Shown: positions 9,170 through 19,130, counted from the first letter of the stretch. The stretch is 64,000 nt of DNA from Clostridiales bacterium COT073_COT-073 (GCA_003858485.1 RQYD01000002.1:207507-271506), one strand, 5' to 3'. The notes: generated by a model from the sequence alone, not told the origin. Made by a program: numbers and translations.

Positions 9170-10665
9170 AAATATTAGCATTGGATCTTGGAACTTCGCA
9201 ACTGAAGGCGCTGATAATGAACGAAAATAAAGAAGTAGAAATTGTTATCACAGAAAGATACCCGACTTATTTTTCTGCTAATGGCCATGTACAGCAACAA
9301 CCTGAAGATTGGGAAACTGCATTAGCCTGCGCTATGAAACGATTAAAAAAAGAAGGTTTTTTATCAGAAGTAACTGCCATTTCTTTTTCCGGACATATGA
9401 GCGGACTTGTGGCGATGTCCCGTGAAAAGGTTTCCCTTTATCCTTGCATCACCTTGTCTGATACCAGAAGCGAAGTTGAGTGTAAAATTTTAAGAAAAAA
9501 GGTTGGCAAAAAAGTCGCGGAAATGACCGGAAACCCTATTATAAATGCATTTATACTGCCTAAATTATTGTGGTTAAAAAGAAACGAACCGGAAATATAC
9601 CGAAAAATGGATCACTGGATACTACCCAAAGATTATCTCAGAATGCTTTTTACTGAAACCCTGGAAACCGATTACACAGATGCATATAATTCTTTGTGTA
9701 TTAATCCGATTTCCGCCAATTGGGAGGAAAGCATTATTGAAAACGCAGAATTAGAAGGAAATAAATTTCCAAAAGTTGTATCACCTTGGCATTATTCGGA
9801 AACAATTTCGCCTAATGCCGCCAAGAAGTTTGGGCTCTCCAAGGATGTCAAAATTTTTACAGGAGCTGCTGATATGGCATGCAGCGCCCTAGGAAGCGGA
9901 TTATTTCATCCTGGCGATACCGCCTTAACACTTGGTACATCTGCAACATTTCTGGCAATGCTCCCAGAACTGGATAACCACTTAGAAAATTTGTTTGGCA
10001 AAGTAACTTTCCACCTTCATGCAATTCCAGGGAAAATCTATGCTCTGGGTTCACACTTTAATGGAGGATTAGTATTAAATTGGTTTTCTGATATTTTCAC
10101 CGAAAATCCCAAAAATGATTATCAGGAAATTCTAAAAATCGCAGAAAAGGCACAAAAAATTCCAACTGGCAGCAATGGGATATTAACGCTTCCTTTTTTA
10201 AGCGGAAGTGGTACACCATATTTTTCATCAAGCGATTGCTATTCTGTGTATGGTGTAACCACACAGACCAAAAAGGAGCACTTTTTCAGAAGTATGCTTG
10301 AGGGAACCGCATATAATATCAAGGAAAGTTTACTTTGTTTTGAAGCCATCCTGCAACGAAAAGACTGGAAAATTCTACTTGGGGGAGGAGGTTGTAATAT
10401 TTCTTTATGGTGTCAAATTATTTCTGAAGTGTTAAATCAACCTCTATATAAAATAGAAAACAAAGATGCTTCTGCAATCGGAGCCGCACTCATTGCCAGA
10501 TACGGAACAGTGGGAACGGATGATATATGTGAAGATGTACAAGAAATAGTTGAAATAGAAAAAATCTATATACCTGATAAGACCAATAGCGAAATCTATT
10601 TTAAGGAATTTGAAAGATATAATAAATTATATCAAAGTTTGAAAAATATGAAGGAACAATACTAA
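9166..10665 (+). CDS. FGGY-family carbohydrate kinase
   Basis: 499 residues, closest in look to xylulokinase. N-terminal phosphate loop LALDLGTSQLKAL; ISFSGHMSGLV corresponds to the xylulokinase QMHGLV sugar-site motif but with a changed tail; ATPase-side motifs TGAADMACSALGSG and LGGGGCNISLW in the C-terminal domain. It phosphorylates a pentose/polyol-like product in the cytoplasm using ATP. Coupled to the creatininase gene. Its presence shows that the imported molecule yields a sugar-like moiety, which is the firmest clue to the substrate class. Confidence 0.85.
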   Translation: MKILALDLGTSQLKALIMNENKEVEIVITERYPTYFSANGHVQQQPEDWETALACAMKRLKKEGFLSEVTAISFSGHMSGLVAMSREKVSLYPCITLSDTRSEVECKILRKKVGKKVAEMTGNPIINAFILPKLLWLKRNEPEIYRKMDHWILPKDYLRMLFTETLETDYTDAYNSLCINPISANWEESIIENAELEGNKFPKVVSPWHYSETISPNAAKKFGLSKDVKIFTGAADMACSALGSGLFHPGDTALTLGTSATFLAMLPELDNHLENLFGKVTFHLHAIPGKIYALGSHFNGGLVLNWFSDIFTENPKNDYQEILKIAEKAQKIPTGSNGILTLPFLSGSGTPYFSSSDCYSVYGVTTQTKKEHFFRSMLEGTAYNIKESLLCFEAILQRKDWKILLGGGGCNISLWCQIISEVLNQPLYKIENKDASAIGAALIARYGTVGTDDICEDVQEIVEIEKIYIPDKTNSEIYFKEFERYNKLYQSLKNMKEQY

Positions 10666-10702
10666 ATCATTAAATAAATGCTCAAAGGAGAAATTGGTAA
10701 AT

Positions 10703-11452
10703 ATGAAAATAAGTGACCGAATTCACATTTTAACTTCTGGAAAAGACGGAATAGGAATGAATAACGGACCAGATGCCACTGTTTATCTAATTAATGGTGG
10801 AGAAGAATGTGCCATCATCGATGCAGGTTATGGCGATTCCACAGAAGCTATTCTTAATGAAATTCAAAAAGACGGCATTGACAAAAATCGAATTAAAAAA
10901 ATCTTTTTAACTCACGCGCATGCTGATCATTCGGGAGGAATTCATAACCTTTCCTTGGCTTTATCCACTGAAGTCTTCGCAGCAAAAGAAACCGCACAAG
11001 CAATTACAGAAGGAAATGAACAATTTATGTCCATTGACAAAGCCAAGCAATGTGGAATGTTTTCAAAAGAATTTAAATTTCAGAGGCATAATGTTAACGA
11101 AATAAATCTTTCTGCTGATATCAGGATAGGAGATATCATACTGCATGCTCTTTTAACCGAAGGGCACTCAAATGGCCATCTCGTTTATTGGTCTGATATT
11201 AATGGAAAAAGATGTCTTTTTTCAGGGGATTCTATCTTTTATCACGGAAAAATATCTTTACTGTCTACCTGGGATTGTAGTATTGTTAAGTACAGAGATA
11301 CCATAAACTGTCTCGCCGAATTAAATATAGATGGATTATTCCCTGCACATGGTTGTTTTACTCTAACCTGTGGCTCTGCCCATATTCAACGATCACTTCA
11401 TTATTTTAAAAACCTGGAAATCCCTCCAAATTACAATGAAGATCTCTGGTAA
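10703..11452 (+). CDS. Metallo-beta-lactamase-fold hydrolase
   Basis: 249 residues from ATG 10703; a TTG at 10694 is only three bases from the AAAGGAG and was not used. Zinc motifs in order: THAHADHSGG, GHSNGHLVYW, FSGDSIF and PAHG, close to glyoxalase II-like enzymes. Probably hydrolyses a thioester, lactone or similar intermediate in the cytoplasm. Last gene of the operon, 37 bases after the kinase. No clear terminator hairpin follows in 11453-11508. Confidence 0.82.
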   Translation: MKISDRIHILTSGKDGIGMNNGPDATVYLINGGEECAIIDAGYGDSTEAILNEIQKDGIDKNRIKKIFLTHAHADHSGGIHNLSLALSTEVFAAKETAQAITEGNEQFMSIDKAKQCGMFSKEFKFQRHNVNEINLSADIRIGDIILHALLTEGHSNGHLVYWSDINGKRCLFSGDSIFYHGKISLLSTWDCSIVKYRDTINCLAELNIDGLFPAHGCFTLTCGSAHIQRSLHYFKNLEIPPNYNEDLW

Positions 11453-11508
11453 ATCCTTTTCATCTCCTCCGCTACCATTTAGGATACAAAAAGAGAAGTG
11501 TCCGCTAA

Positions 11509-11991
11509 TTACTCTATAGTTTTAGTTTGTCTTTGACGCAGCTGGGCAAGGATAGAAGCCTTGTCCACTTTCTTTTGCAATTTTCCTGCAATAGAGTCTG
11601 CATTGGTTTCTTTTATTGTGCTTGGATAATCCTTTTCAAACTGAATCGGAAGTTCTTTTGTTTCCTGCTCTCCTTGTTCCGTATGTTTATAAAGTTGCTC
11701 AAACCGTCCGTCCTCCATAACATTTTCTATAAATGTCTGAGATACCTCTGAAAGAGCAGTCCAGTCGCCATATAAATCGATTACAGCTTTCTGTTCTTGT
11801 TCGATAGTGATAGGTGTTCCTCTTTTTTTATGTTCGTTCAGAATTCCCAACACATCAGACAAATCATCTTTATATTGTCTTCCAGACTGCAGTTTCATGG
11901 CGATTAAGTATTCTGCCGCCACATTGCGGAACGATAGGACATTAGAATAGGACTTGTCTTTTATAAATTCAAAACTACGTTCAGATGACAT
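11509..11991 (-). CDS. Nucleotidyltransferase-like (DUF6036-type) C-terminal protein, probably a remnant
   Basis: 160 residues. The block AAEYLIAMKLQSGRQYKDDL resembles the C-terminal half of DUF6036-type nucleotidyltransferases; the expected N-terminal catalytic GG/DxD half is absent. GAGGTG lies four bases upstream of the ATG, inside the preceding frame. It overlaps the 11981-12208 frame by 11 bases, in a different frame, so either two coupled genes or a frameshifted single gene. The family is from memory of consensus and is moderate. Such proteins occur in mobile or defence islands. Probably non-functional relic. Confidence 0.45.
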   Translation of the reverse strand: MSSERSFEFIKDKSYSNVLSFRNVAAEYLIAMKLQSGRQYKDDLSDVLGILNEHKKRGTPITIEQEQKAVIDLYGDWTALSEVSQTFIENVMEDGRFEQLYKHTEQGEQETKELPIQFEKDYPSTIKETNADSIAGKLQKKVDKASILAQLRQRQTKTIE

Positions 11992-12208
11992 TTCGCACCT
12001 CGCTTTCTACGGTGTTAAACCGCATAAACTCGGGGATAGCCGTTTTCACCACTTCTTTCAGAATGATATCATTTCTGGTTGCAACAGACAGCGCCCGAAG
12101 ACTGGCAGGATAAATCGGTTTTTCCAGTCTACATCGCCGGAGGTCGTCGTATTCACTATCCAGCGGCACATTGTTTTCACGGCTGATATAGTCCAACATA
12201 GCAAACAA
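11981..12208 (-). pseudogene. 5'-truncated small gene upstream of the nucleotidyltransferase-like frame
   Basis: About 75 codons (70-80 depending on start) rich in charged residues (VPLDSEYDDLRRCRLEKPIY). The frame stays open upstream to near 12245 without a good start or ribosome site and runs into the intergenic space before the ABC ATPase stop, which suggests the 5' end was lost. No family recognised. It ends within the ribosome-site region of the 11509-11991 frame. Probably part of the same eroded unit. Confidence 0.4.
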
Positions 12209-12265
12209 AAAACGGAACTGTCCGCAACAGACATTTCCGTTTTTATAATTCCATTTTTTAACTGC

Positions 12266-13063
12266 CTATAACACCTTTGATAAGAAGTTTTTCGTTCTTT
12301 CTTCCTTGGGGTTATCAAACACTTCTGCCGGGGTACCACTTTCAATAATAACTCCTTCATCCATAAACAGCACCCGGTCAGCTGCGTTTTTAGCAAAACC
12401 CATTTCATGAGAAACAATTACCATGGTCATGCCATCATTAGCCAACTCTTGCATTAATTTCAAAACATCACCAACCATCTCCGGATCAAGTGCCGAAGTC
12501 GGCTCATCAAACAGCATCACATCCGGCTGCATGGCCAGTGCTCTGGCAATGGCAATTCTCTGTTTTTGGCCACCGGATAAAGTGTTGGGATAAGCATGTT
12601 TTTTTTCGGTTAAACCAATTTGTTCTAAGAGCTTGTCTGCTCTGTCTTCTGCTTCAGCCGCCGATAAACCCAAAAGTTTTATGGGTGCCAGGGTAATATT
12701 TTCCAGCACTGTTTTATGCGGAAATAAATTAAAGTGTTGAAAGACCATGCCAATTTTTTGACGATGTTTATCCAAGTTGATATCATCTGCTAAAAGTTCA
12801 TTGCCTTCAAACACAATTGAGCCGCTTTCCGGTTTTTCCAGTAAATTCAGGCAACGCAAAAAAGTGCTTTTACCCGATCCGCTTGGCCCAATCACAAACA
12901 CCACTTCACCCTTACGAATTTCTTCGGAAACTCCCCGTAAAACATGAAGCTTGCCAAAATGTTTTTGCAAATTCCGAACGGACAGCAATACTTCGCCTTT
13001 CTCTGGATAAGACATACCGGCCGCTTGATTCGTTTGATTTTTCATAGCACTATCTAACATCAC
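12266..13063 (-). CDS. Polar amino acid ABC transporter ATP-binding protein
   Basis: 265 residues. Walker [11 protein letters not shown]-loop [12 protein letters not shown], signature LSGGQKQR, Walker [16 protein letters not shown]-loop [10 protein letters not shown]: a GlnQ/HisP-type ATPase. GTG 13063 is chosen because AAGGAG lies 11 bases upstream within the permease gene; the permease stop overlaps by 14 bases. The N-terminus has some 25 extra residues before the ABC domain, so a start at ATG 13045 is possible. Energises uptake by the permease and binding protein encoded upstream. Confidence 0.92.
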   Translation of the reverse strand: MMLDSAMKNQTNQAAGMSYPEKGEVLLSVRNLQKHFGKLHVLRGVSEEIRKGEVVFVIGPSGSGKSTFLRCLNLLEKPESGSIVFEGNELLADDINLDKHRQKIGMVFQHFNLFPHKTVLENITLAPIKLLGLSAAEAEDRADKLLEQIGLTEKKHAYPNTLSGGQKQRIAIARALAMQPDVMLFDEPTSALDPEMVGDVLKLMQELANDGMTMVIVSHEMGFAKNAADRVLFMDEGVIIESGTPAEVFDNPKEERTKNFLSKVL

Positions 13064-13733
13064 CCCGATGCAATCTCCTTTCCGCAGTCTTCATTCCCTT
13101 TGATAAGGTTAGTGTCAATATCAAATAAATAATCATCGCCATCATCAATGGCGGAATCGGCTGATAGGTCTTACTTTGCACGATACCGGCACTATACATT
13201 AAATCGGCAATACCAACCATTGACACAATCGCTGTTTCTTTAATCAAGACGATAAATTCATTCCCCAGTGCCGGCAAAATATTTTTAATTGCCTGCGGCA
13301 AAATAATTTCCTGATAAGTCATCAGCGAACTCATTCCTAAAGAGCGGGCCGCTTCGGTTTGTCCCCGATCAACAGACTGAATACCAGCCCGCACGATTTC
13401 CGCAACATAAGCGGCTGAATTCAGAGACAAAGCAATAACGCCGGCTGTATATCTCGACATATCCTTAAACGAACTGAAAATCAGCAGCAATTGAACCAGC
13501 AGCGGTGTTCCCCGGATAATTTCAATATATACTCCCGACAACATTCTCATTAATTTCAGCAAAAAATTTTTGGAGCTATTGATCCGGAATAATGCCAGCA
13601 TCATTCCGATTGCAAAACCCAACAGCGTTGCCAGAAATGACAACAAAAGGGTATTACCCGTACCTTTTAAAAAATACGGGTAATACTTGGCAATCATCTG
13701 TATAAAATCGGTTATTCCCTGTATAAAAAGCAT
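13050..13733 (-). CDS. Polar amino acid ABC transporter permease
   Basis: 227 residues, HisM/GlnP type, with several predicted membrane helices. Landmarks: [17 protein letters not shown] and the EAA-loop-like [19 protein letters not shown]. Only one permease is encoded, so the channel is probably a homodimer. Ten bases downstream of the binding-protein gene and overlapping the ATPase gene, forming a three-gene operon on the minus strand. Confidence 0.92.
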   Translation of the reverse strand: MLFIQGITDFIQMIAKYYPYFLKGTGNTLLLSFLATLLGFAIGMMLALFRINSSKNFLLKLMRMLSGVYIEIIRGTPLLVQLLLIFSSFKDMSRYTAGVIALSLNSAAYVAEIVRAGIQSVDRGQTEAARSLGMSSLMTYQEIILPQAIKNILPALGNEFIVLIKETAIVSMVGIADLMYSAGIVQSKTYQPIPPLMMAMIIYLILTLTLSKGMKTAERRLHRGDVR

Positions 13734-13743
13734 GGGCTTTCTC

Positions 13744-14640
13744 CTATTCTTGTTCCATTAATTTATTGGCTTCTACTACCATTTCATCGATTTTCTTTTC
13801 ATCAATTAATTTTTGAATGGTGCTGTTGACCACATCCAGCAGTTCTTTATTTCCTTTTTTAATCGCTACCGAAGAACCACCATCATCTTCAATATCAATG
13901 TCGACCTTACTGATAACCAAATCCGGATTTTTAGATACATATGCGGCCGAAACCGGTTCTTCTAAAACAAGGCCATCACTTTTACCGGATTTCAGCTCCA
14001 AAATCAATGCCGGAATTTTCCCAAGAGCCACTTTAGTCGCATCTTGCATATATTCATCAGCAAATTCCTCCTGAATTGTTCCTTTTTGAACACCAATGGT
14101 TTTTCCTTTAAAAGCATCTAATGTGGTCAAGCTATCAACATCAGCTTTACGCACCACAATTTTTTGACTGGGGTTATAGTAGACCATTGAAAAATCTACA
14201 GATTTTGCTCTTTCTTCCGTTGCCGACATGCCGGCAATTACCAAATCCACTTTTTCATTGTTTAACGATACCAATAAAGCGTCAAAATCCATATCTTCAA
14301 TTTTCAGTTCGACCCCAAGCGCTTTGGCAATCTCTTTTCCGATCTCAATATCAAAGCCAACAATTTCATCCTTGCCATTAATCAAAGCATGGGTTTCATA
14401 TGGCGGATAATCGGCACAGGTCCCCATCACCAAAACTCCTTTTTCTTTGATCATATCAATCGAAGTTTTGGCTACCTTGGTTTCTTCTTTCTTGGTATCT
14501 TCTTTTGGAGTGTCTTCTTTTTTACTTTCTTCTTTTGGAGTCTCTTCTTTTTTAGTTTCCGTTTTAGCGGTGTCTCCGGCGCAAGCTGCCAGCGACAATA
14601 CCAATACCAACGCCATCATCATACTTATTATTTTTTTCAT
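13744..14640 (-). CDS. Amino acid ABC transporter substrate-binding lipoprotein
   Basis: 298 residues. Lipobox with Cys20 (LSLAAC), followed by a low-complexity Lys/Glu/Thr/Pro repeat linker (residues 24-56). Then a SBP_bac_3 domain: VLVMGTCADYPPYE start, GFDIEIGKEIAKALG, and IAGMSATEERAKSVDFS. It captures a polar amino acid at the cell surface. The linker is built from repeated KKEETPKEE-type units and its length may vary between strains by slippage. Ribosome site GGGAGG before ATG 14640. Confidence 0.92.
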   Translation of the reverse strand: MKKIISMMMALVLVLSLAACAGDTAKTETKKEETPKEESKKEDTPKEDTKKEETKVAKTSIDMIKEKGVLVMGTCADYPPYETHALINGKDEIVGFDIEIGKEIAKALGVELKIEDMDFDALLVSLNNEKVDLVIAGMSATEERAKSVDFSMVYYNPSQKIVVRKADVDSLTTLDAFKGKTIGVQKGTIQEEFADEYMQDATKVALGKIPALILELKSGKSDGLVLEEPVSAAYVSKNPDLVISKVDIDIEDDGGSSVAIKKGNKELLDVVNSTIQKLIDEKKIDEMVVEANKLMEQE

Positions 14641-14682
14641 ATTGCTTCCTCCCTTTGAAATCTTTTATTTTTTGTTTTTCCC

Positions 14683-14711
14683 ATTATATTCCTAAATCAT
14701 TCAAAGGTCAA
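14683..14711 (-). promoter_or_regulatory. Promoter of the amino acid ABC operon
   Basis: Minus-strand TTGACC (14711-14706), 17-base spacer, TATAAT (14688-14683). Transcript would start near 14676 and give a leader of about 35 bases before ATG 14640. No attenuator or riboswitch fits in so short a leader. Confidence 0.75.
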
Positions 14712-14742
14712 GCGCTTTTAAATATTTATACTCATTTCTTAA

Positions 14743-15240
14743 TTATTTATGCATTTGCTGGATAATTTGATTTACCTCTTGTAAGATTTGTATGATTTCC
14801 TGCTCGCTTTCCTGCACTTCCTTTGGTAATTTTTCCCTGTACTGGCTGTCATTATTCATTTTGTTATATTCATATGCAAAATCAGTTTGAAATTGTTGCC
14901 AATTTTCCGCCAAATTATCCTCCGTGTTTTTTAGCAACTCAATCAGCGGAGCCAATCTTTGGTTAAACTCACGACTGGTCACGCTAAGCTTGGGCAATAC
15001 TTCAATCAGCTCGTCCTGAACTTTCTTTAACTGGGCAATCTCCTCTTTATTTTTTTCAGCAAAGGCCTTTTCTTCCGGAGTTTCTTCTGTATCAACGGTG
15101 GTTAAGTTATGCCCGCCTGTATGATTCAAAGTTTCTTTCTGATTATTATCAATATAATAGAAAGCCCCTGCCAAAATGCATAAAAATACAAAAATGCATA
15201 TTAATGCGATTTTGTTCTTATTATTCCCTTGTTTTGTCAT
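14743..15240 (-). CDS. Membrane-anchored coiled-coil-rich protein of unknown function
   Basis: 165 residues. One N-terminal transmembrane segment (about residues 11-29, IALICIFVFLCILAGAFYYI) with a basic N-terminus, then a hydrophilic, Glu/Gln-rich helical domain with heptad-like spacing (residues 55-160) facing outward. No lipobox and no domain recognised. It has its own frame between recO and the amino acid ABC operon. Function unknown; a surface or envelope role is only inferred from topology. Confidence 0.65.
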   Translation of the reverse strand: MTKQGNNKNKIALICIFVFLCILAGAFYYIDNNQKETLNHTGGHNLTTVDTEETPEEKAFAEKNKEEIAQLKKVQDELIEVLPKLSVTSREFNQRLAPLIELLKNTEDNLAENWQQFQTDFAYEYNKMNNDSQYREKLPKEVQESEQEIIQILQEVNQIIQQMHK

Positions 15241-15319
15241 GACTTTCCTCTTTCTATTTTCCTTATTATTTTGTTTTTATGCATTACTGCCTGATCAACT
15301 GTTATTTAAATCATCATTT

Positions 15320-15530
15320 GTCAGACTGTTCCCACCATCAGAACAAATCCGGTGCATGAAATCATTCGTCGTAGTCCTCTGGCAATCCGCAAGTGAATTG
15401 CCTACGTGGACATCGGGTTTTGTTTCGCAAAACCGATTATCTGACAGAGAAGCACCGCAAAATGTAAATGCTCACTGTGCGGTCGCTTCCACTTTCGCTA
15501 CTTGCTCCGTAAGCTGGCTTTTAGGGCATA
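15320..15530. repeat. Diverged copy of a structured dispersed repeat
   Basis: Contains hairpins GGTTTTG..CAAAACC near 15416-15435 and GAAGC..GCTTC (about 15448-15489) that encloses CCGCAAAATGTAAATGC, a word also present in both units of the tandem array at 43786. It fills the roughly 300-base gap between recO and the coiled-coil protein. Open frames across it are treated as accidental. Confidence 0.6.
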
Positions 15531-15539
15531 TTACATACT

Positions 15540-16280
15540 TCAGCTCAAGATTTCATTTAAAAACTGTTCTGATTTAAGTGGATAGTCCAAATAATGGGCA
15601 GTATATTTTTTCATCAGGGTAAAAAACGGATACTCATACTCTGTTTTTAAACGAAAACGAAACACTTTTTCAACCGGCGCCTCCAAGACATAGGCCATTG
15701 CCTGATAAATCGCCGGTGCCAGCTTCTCCTCTGGCTTTCCAGCACAAAAATGGCAGATCATGCCTCCATCAGCCGGCGAAAAGTAATTTAAATTCTCCTG
15801 CCGACCGCAGCGAATACAACATGACAGCTCCGGAGTATAACCAGCCAGGGCCAGAAATTTTAATTCAAACACTGCCCGAATCTGCTCCGGTTTAATTTTC
15901 TCTTTGACCAATTCTTCAAAACTGATATAAAGTAATTTTAACAGTCGTTTCCCGGTGATCCCATCCTGTAAAAAAGCTAAAGTCAATTCTGCCAAATACA
16001 TGGCATATGCTGTCAACCATAAATTTGAGCGAAGCGGGTAAAAACTCTCAATTACTTCTGCTCCAGTTAAAGTGTAGGCATTCTTGCCTTGATACAGCTC
16101 AAAATTTCCAAAAACAAATAGCTGAGAAGCCGCCAATAAGGGCGATTTTGCTTTTTTTGCCCCATTGGCAAAAGCAGTCACCTTCCCTAAATCTCTGGTA
16201 AAAAGAGTCAGTCTTTTCCCATTTTCCCCATAAGCCGCTTCTGCCAGCACTACCCCAACTGTCTTTTTTTGCTTTTCCAT
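15540..16280 (-). CDS. recO: DNA repair protein RecO
   Basis: 246 residues. N-terminal OB-fold begins VGVVLAEAAYGENGKRLTLF; KGAKKAKSPLL-like loop; C-terminal zinc finger with CCIRCG and CHFC (about residues 156-180). RecO loads RecA onto single-stranded DNA with RecR. Followed closely by the end of the structured repeat at 15320-15530; its stop lies about ten bases beyond it. Separated by 71 bases from trpS upstream. Confidence 0.93.
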   Translation of the reverse strand: MEKQKKTVGVVLAEAAYGENGKRLTLFTRDLGKVTAFANGAKKAKSPLLAASQLFVFGNFELYQGKNAYTLTGAEVIESFYPLRSNLWLTAYAMYLAELTLAFLQDGITGKRLLKLLYISFEELVKEKIKPEQIRAVFELKFLALAGYTPELSCCIRCGRQENLNYFSPADGGMICHFCAGKPEEKLAPAIYQAMAYVLEAPVEKVFRFRLKTEYEYPFFTLMKKYTAHYLDYPLKSEQFLNEILS

Positions 16281-16351
16281 TTTTCACCTTTTCCTTTTGG
16301 ACCAAAAGAATCCGATATTTAAAGTCACAAGCATTTATGTGCTTCAAATCT

Positions 16352-17356
16352 TTAAATTTCTAAAAAGCCAACTTTTTTCTTGACTTTGCGCAGAGTCTTT
16401 TCTGCATTGTATGCGGCTTTTTGACCATTTTCTTTTAATATTTCCTCCAAATATGCTTTATCGGCCACAATTCTGGCAAATTCTTTTTGAATCGGTTCCA
16501 ACTCAGCGATCAAGGCATTGGCTGTTTCTTCTTTTAAATAGCCATAACCCTGACCGGCAAATTTCTCCAGGGCCTGCTCTTTCGTTTCCTTAGTTGAGCA
16601 TATATATATATCCAGTAAGTTTTTCACTCCCGGCTGATCATCCGTATAATTGACTTCTCCCAAAGAGTCCGTCACCGCCCGTTTGATTTTATTACGAATT
16701 TGCGCCGGTTCGTCCAGTACGCTGATAAAGGCATTGACATTTTCATCCGATTTACTCATTTTCTTTTCCGGTTCCTGCAAACTCTTAATTCTGGCACCAA
16801 CCTTGCCATAATATGCCTCCGGCACTTTAAACAAACCACTATATTCATTATTTAAACGAATGGCAATATCTCGTGCTAATTCCAAATGCTGTTTCTGATC
16901 ATCACCGATCGGGACCAGATCGGTTTGGTATAATAAAATATCAGCCGCCATTAATACCGGATAAGTAAACAGACCAGCATTAATATTTTCGCCATGTTTT
17001 TGTGATTTATCTTTAAATTGCGTCATCCGGCTCAGTTCTCCCATATAGGTAAAGCAATTTAAAATCCACGCTAGTTCTGCATGTTGACGTACGGAAGACT
17101 GAAGATATAAAATATTTTGCTTTGGGTCCAGTCCGGCAGCAATATAAAAAGCCAATAAATTCTTAGTATTTTCTCTTAATTTTTTCGGCTCTTGCCTGAC
17201 AGTAATACTATGTAGATCCACAATACTATAATAACAGTCATATTGCTCCGGCAGCTGCGTCCAGTTTTTGACTGCTCCGAAATAATTACCAATAGTAATC
17301 ACTCCGGTTGGCTGGATTCCACTGTAAATTACTGGTTTCTTTTCTTGGTTTTCCAT
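16352..17356 (-). CDS. trpS: Tryptophanyl-tRNA synthetase
   Basis: 334 residues, normal bacterial length. Class I signature TIGNYFGA (HIGH-equivalent) after GIQPTGV, and KMSKSDEN (KMSKS) near residue 200. Charges tRNA-Trp. Preceded by AAAGGAGA. It lies 141 bases downstream of trpB on the same strand, and no terminator was seen in that gap, so it may also be read from the Trp T-box promoter at 19131-19159, linking Trp synthesis and Trp charging. Confidence 0.95.
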   Translation of the reverse strand: MENQEKKPVIYSGIQPTGVITIGNYFGAVKNWTQLPEQYDCYYSIVDLHSITVRQEPKKLRENTKNLLAFYIAAGLDPKQNILYLQSSVRQHAELAWILNCFTYMGELSRMTQFKDKSQKHGENINAGLFTYPVLMAADILLYQTDLVPIGDDQKQHLELARDIAIRLNNEYSGLFKVPEAYYGKVGARIKSLQEPEKKMSKSDENVNAFISVLDEPAQIRNKIKRAVTDSLGEVNYTDDQPGVKNLLDIYICSTKETKEQALEKFAGQGYGYLKEETANALIAELEPIQKEFARIVADKAYLEEILKENGQKAAYNAEKTLRKVKKKVGFLEI

Positions 17357-17497
17357 AATCTTCTCCTTTTATATTATTTCCCATATTTAATATTAGATCA
17401 ACTTTCGGCGTCAGGTCTATTCCAACAGATCCATTCCAAAGAGTAAGCCGAACTTACATCCTCTTACCCTTATGATATGACACTTTAACCCCCGCTA

Positions 17498-18667
17498 CTA
17501 GTTCATTCCCATAATTTCGGCCACATCCTTATCGCCACGACCCGATAGACAAACAATCAGAATTTCTTCTTTGCTCCGTTTAGGCGCTTCTTTCATTGCA
17601 TAGGCCAGTGCATGAGCAGATTCAATCGCACAAATAATGCCTTCGGTTTTGGCAATATAGTGAAATGCTGCTACCGCCTCACTATCGGTAACCGGTACAT
17701 ATTCAGCCCGGCCACTATCTTTCAGATAAGCATGTTCCGGTCCGACACCGGGGTAATCAAGACCTGCCGAAATAGAATATACGTCTGCAATTCCCCCTGT
17801 CTCGGTCTGGCAAAAATAGGTTTTCATACCATGAATAATCCCAACTTTTCCAGCCGTAAAACTGGCTGCATGCTGTCCACTGGAAATTCCTTTTCCAGCC
17901 GCTTCACAACCCACCAGTCGGACTTCAGGATATGGTACAAACGCATGAAACATACCAATTGCGTTACTCCCACCACCAATGCAGGCAATAACTTCATTTG
18001 GCATTTTGCCCTCAGCTGCCTTGATCTGCTCTAATGCTTCCTCGCTGATCACCTTTTGAAAGTCCCGAACCATTTCCGGATAAGGTGCCGGTCCAACAGC
18101 CGAACCCAGTAAATAAAAGGTATCGTCATCCCGTCTGACCCATTCTGCAAAAGCCTGATCAACGGCATCTTTTAAGGTAGCTGTACCGGTGACGACAGAT
18201 GTTACCTTCGCCCCCAAAAGCTGCATTCGATAAACATTAACCGCCTGCCGGCGAATATCTTCCGCCCCCATAAAAACTTCACATTCCATTCCCAAAAGTG
18301 CTGCTGCCGTAGCTGTAGCTACTCCATGCTGGCCAGCTCCGGTTTCTGCAATCAGTCTGGTTTTACCCATTCGTTTAGCCAGCAGTGCCTGCCCCAACAC
18401 ATTATTGATCTTATGGGCTCCGGTATGGTTTAAATCTTCTCTTTTTAAATAAATCCTGGCGCCTCCCAAATCTCTGCTCATATTTTCTGCAAAATAGAGC
18501 ATACTGGGCCGACCAGCATAATTTTTTAATAAATCCCGGAATTCCTGTTGAAAAATTTCATCCCTTTTATAATAATCATATGCCTCTGTCAATTTATCCA
18601 GCTGTACCTGGATCACATCCGGAACAAAGCTCCCGCCGAATTCTCCAAAATATCCTTTTGTCCTCAT
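17498..18667 (-). CDS. trpB: Tryptophan synthase beta subunit, stand-alone
   Basis: 389 residues, TrpB1 type. [12 protein letters not shown] start, PLP lysine in HTGAHKINN, phosphate loop [10 protein letters not shown]. It joins indole and L-serine to form tryptophan. No trpA or other trp biosynthetic gene is next to it. In this window it is an orphan behind a T-box, with trpS following and serine dehydratase some 5 kb away. It may act with a distant TrpA or salvage gut indole. Ribosome site AGGCAGGA upstream of ATG 18667. Confidence 0.95.
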   Translation of the reverse strand: MRTKGYFGEFGGSFVPDVIQVQLDKLTEAYDYYKRDEIFQQEFRDLLKNYAGRPSMLYFAENMSRDLGGARIYLKREDLNHTGAHKINNVLGQALLAKRMGKTRLIAETGAGQHGVATATAAALLGMECEVFMGAEDIRRQAVNVYRMQLLGAKVTSVVTGTATLKDAVDQAFAEWVRRDDDTFYLLGSAVGPAPYPEMVRDFQKVISEEALEQIKAAEGKMPNEVIACIGGGSNAIGMFHAFVPYPEVRLVGCEAAGKGISSGQHAASFTAGKVGIIHGMKTYFCQTETGGIADVYSISAGLDYPGVGPEHAYLKDSGRAEYVPVTDSEAVAAFHYIAKTEGIICAIESAHALAYAMKEAPKRSKEEILIVCLSGRGDKDVAEIMGMN

Positions 18668-18784
18668 TTTTTCCTGCCTTTCTTTTGTCTTATTGCCGGT
18701 CCTTTCCCAAACAGATGGAAGTAAAGATGGCCTTGCCCTTTAAATTATTTACTTTCTAAAGCCTATGTCATCACTTCCAGGCAA

Positions 18785-19124
18785 CAAAAAACGCCCATGA
18801 CAATAATTTTGTCAAGGGCGGTCGATTCGACTCTTCCGCGGTGCCACCTTGTTTCAGGATAAATCCTGCACTCAATGAAATACTGACATATTTCCGGCAT
18901 ACTAACGGTTGCCTGCCGTCATAGAATACTCAATAAAGATGGCCCTGAAAATGTCCAGGCAGAACAAGCCGCCTAAAACCTTCACATCACCTCTATCTTT
19001 GACTATGCCCTCCACGGTCCATTTGACAGCCTGTACACTACCGGCTTCTCAGCTCCCCGGCTCTCTGTAAGCTCAGCTTCTGCCTTTATCTCCGCATCAT
19101 CGGTTTCATGGGCATTATTTTGTT
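18785..19124 (-). promoter_or_regulatory. T-box leader specific for tRNA-Trp, upstream of trpB
   Basis: Minus strand carries the T-box core AAGGTGGCACCGCGG (18850-18836), followed by a terminator hairpin CGCCCTTGAC..GTCATGGGCG (18820-18791) and a run of six T. Stem I has AGAGAGCCGG and GCTGAGAAGCCGG elements, and the specifier position reads TGGACC with TGG at 19021-19019, the tryptophan codon followed by the usual purine. Uncharged tRNA-Trp should stabilise the antiterminator and switch on trpB. The codon agrees with the gene. Confidence 0.95.
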
Positions 19125-19130
19125 TTTTTG

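Noticed and set aside
14389..14695. Phe/Ser-rich open frames opposite the amino acid binding protein gene
   Set aside because: They are the antisense of the Lys/Glu-rich linker and have no independent support.
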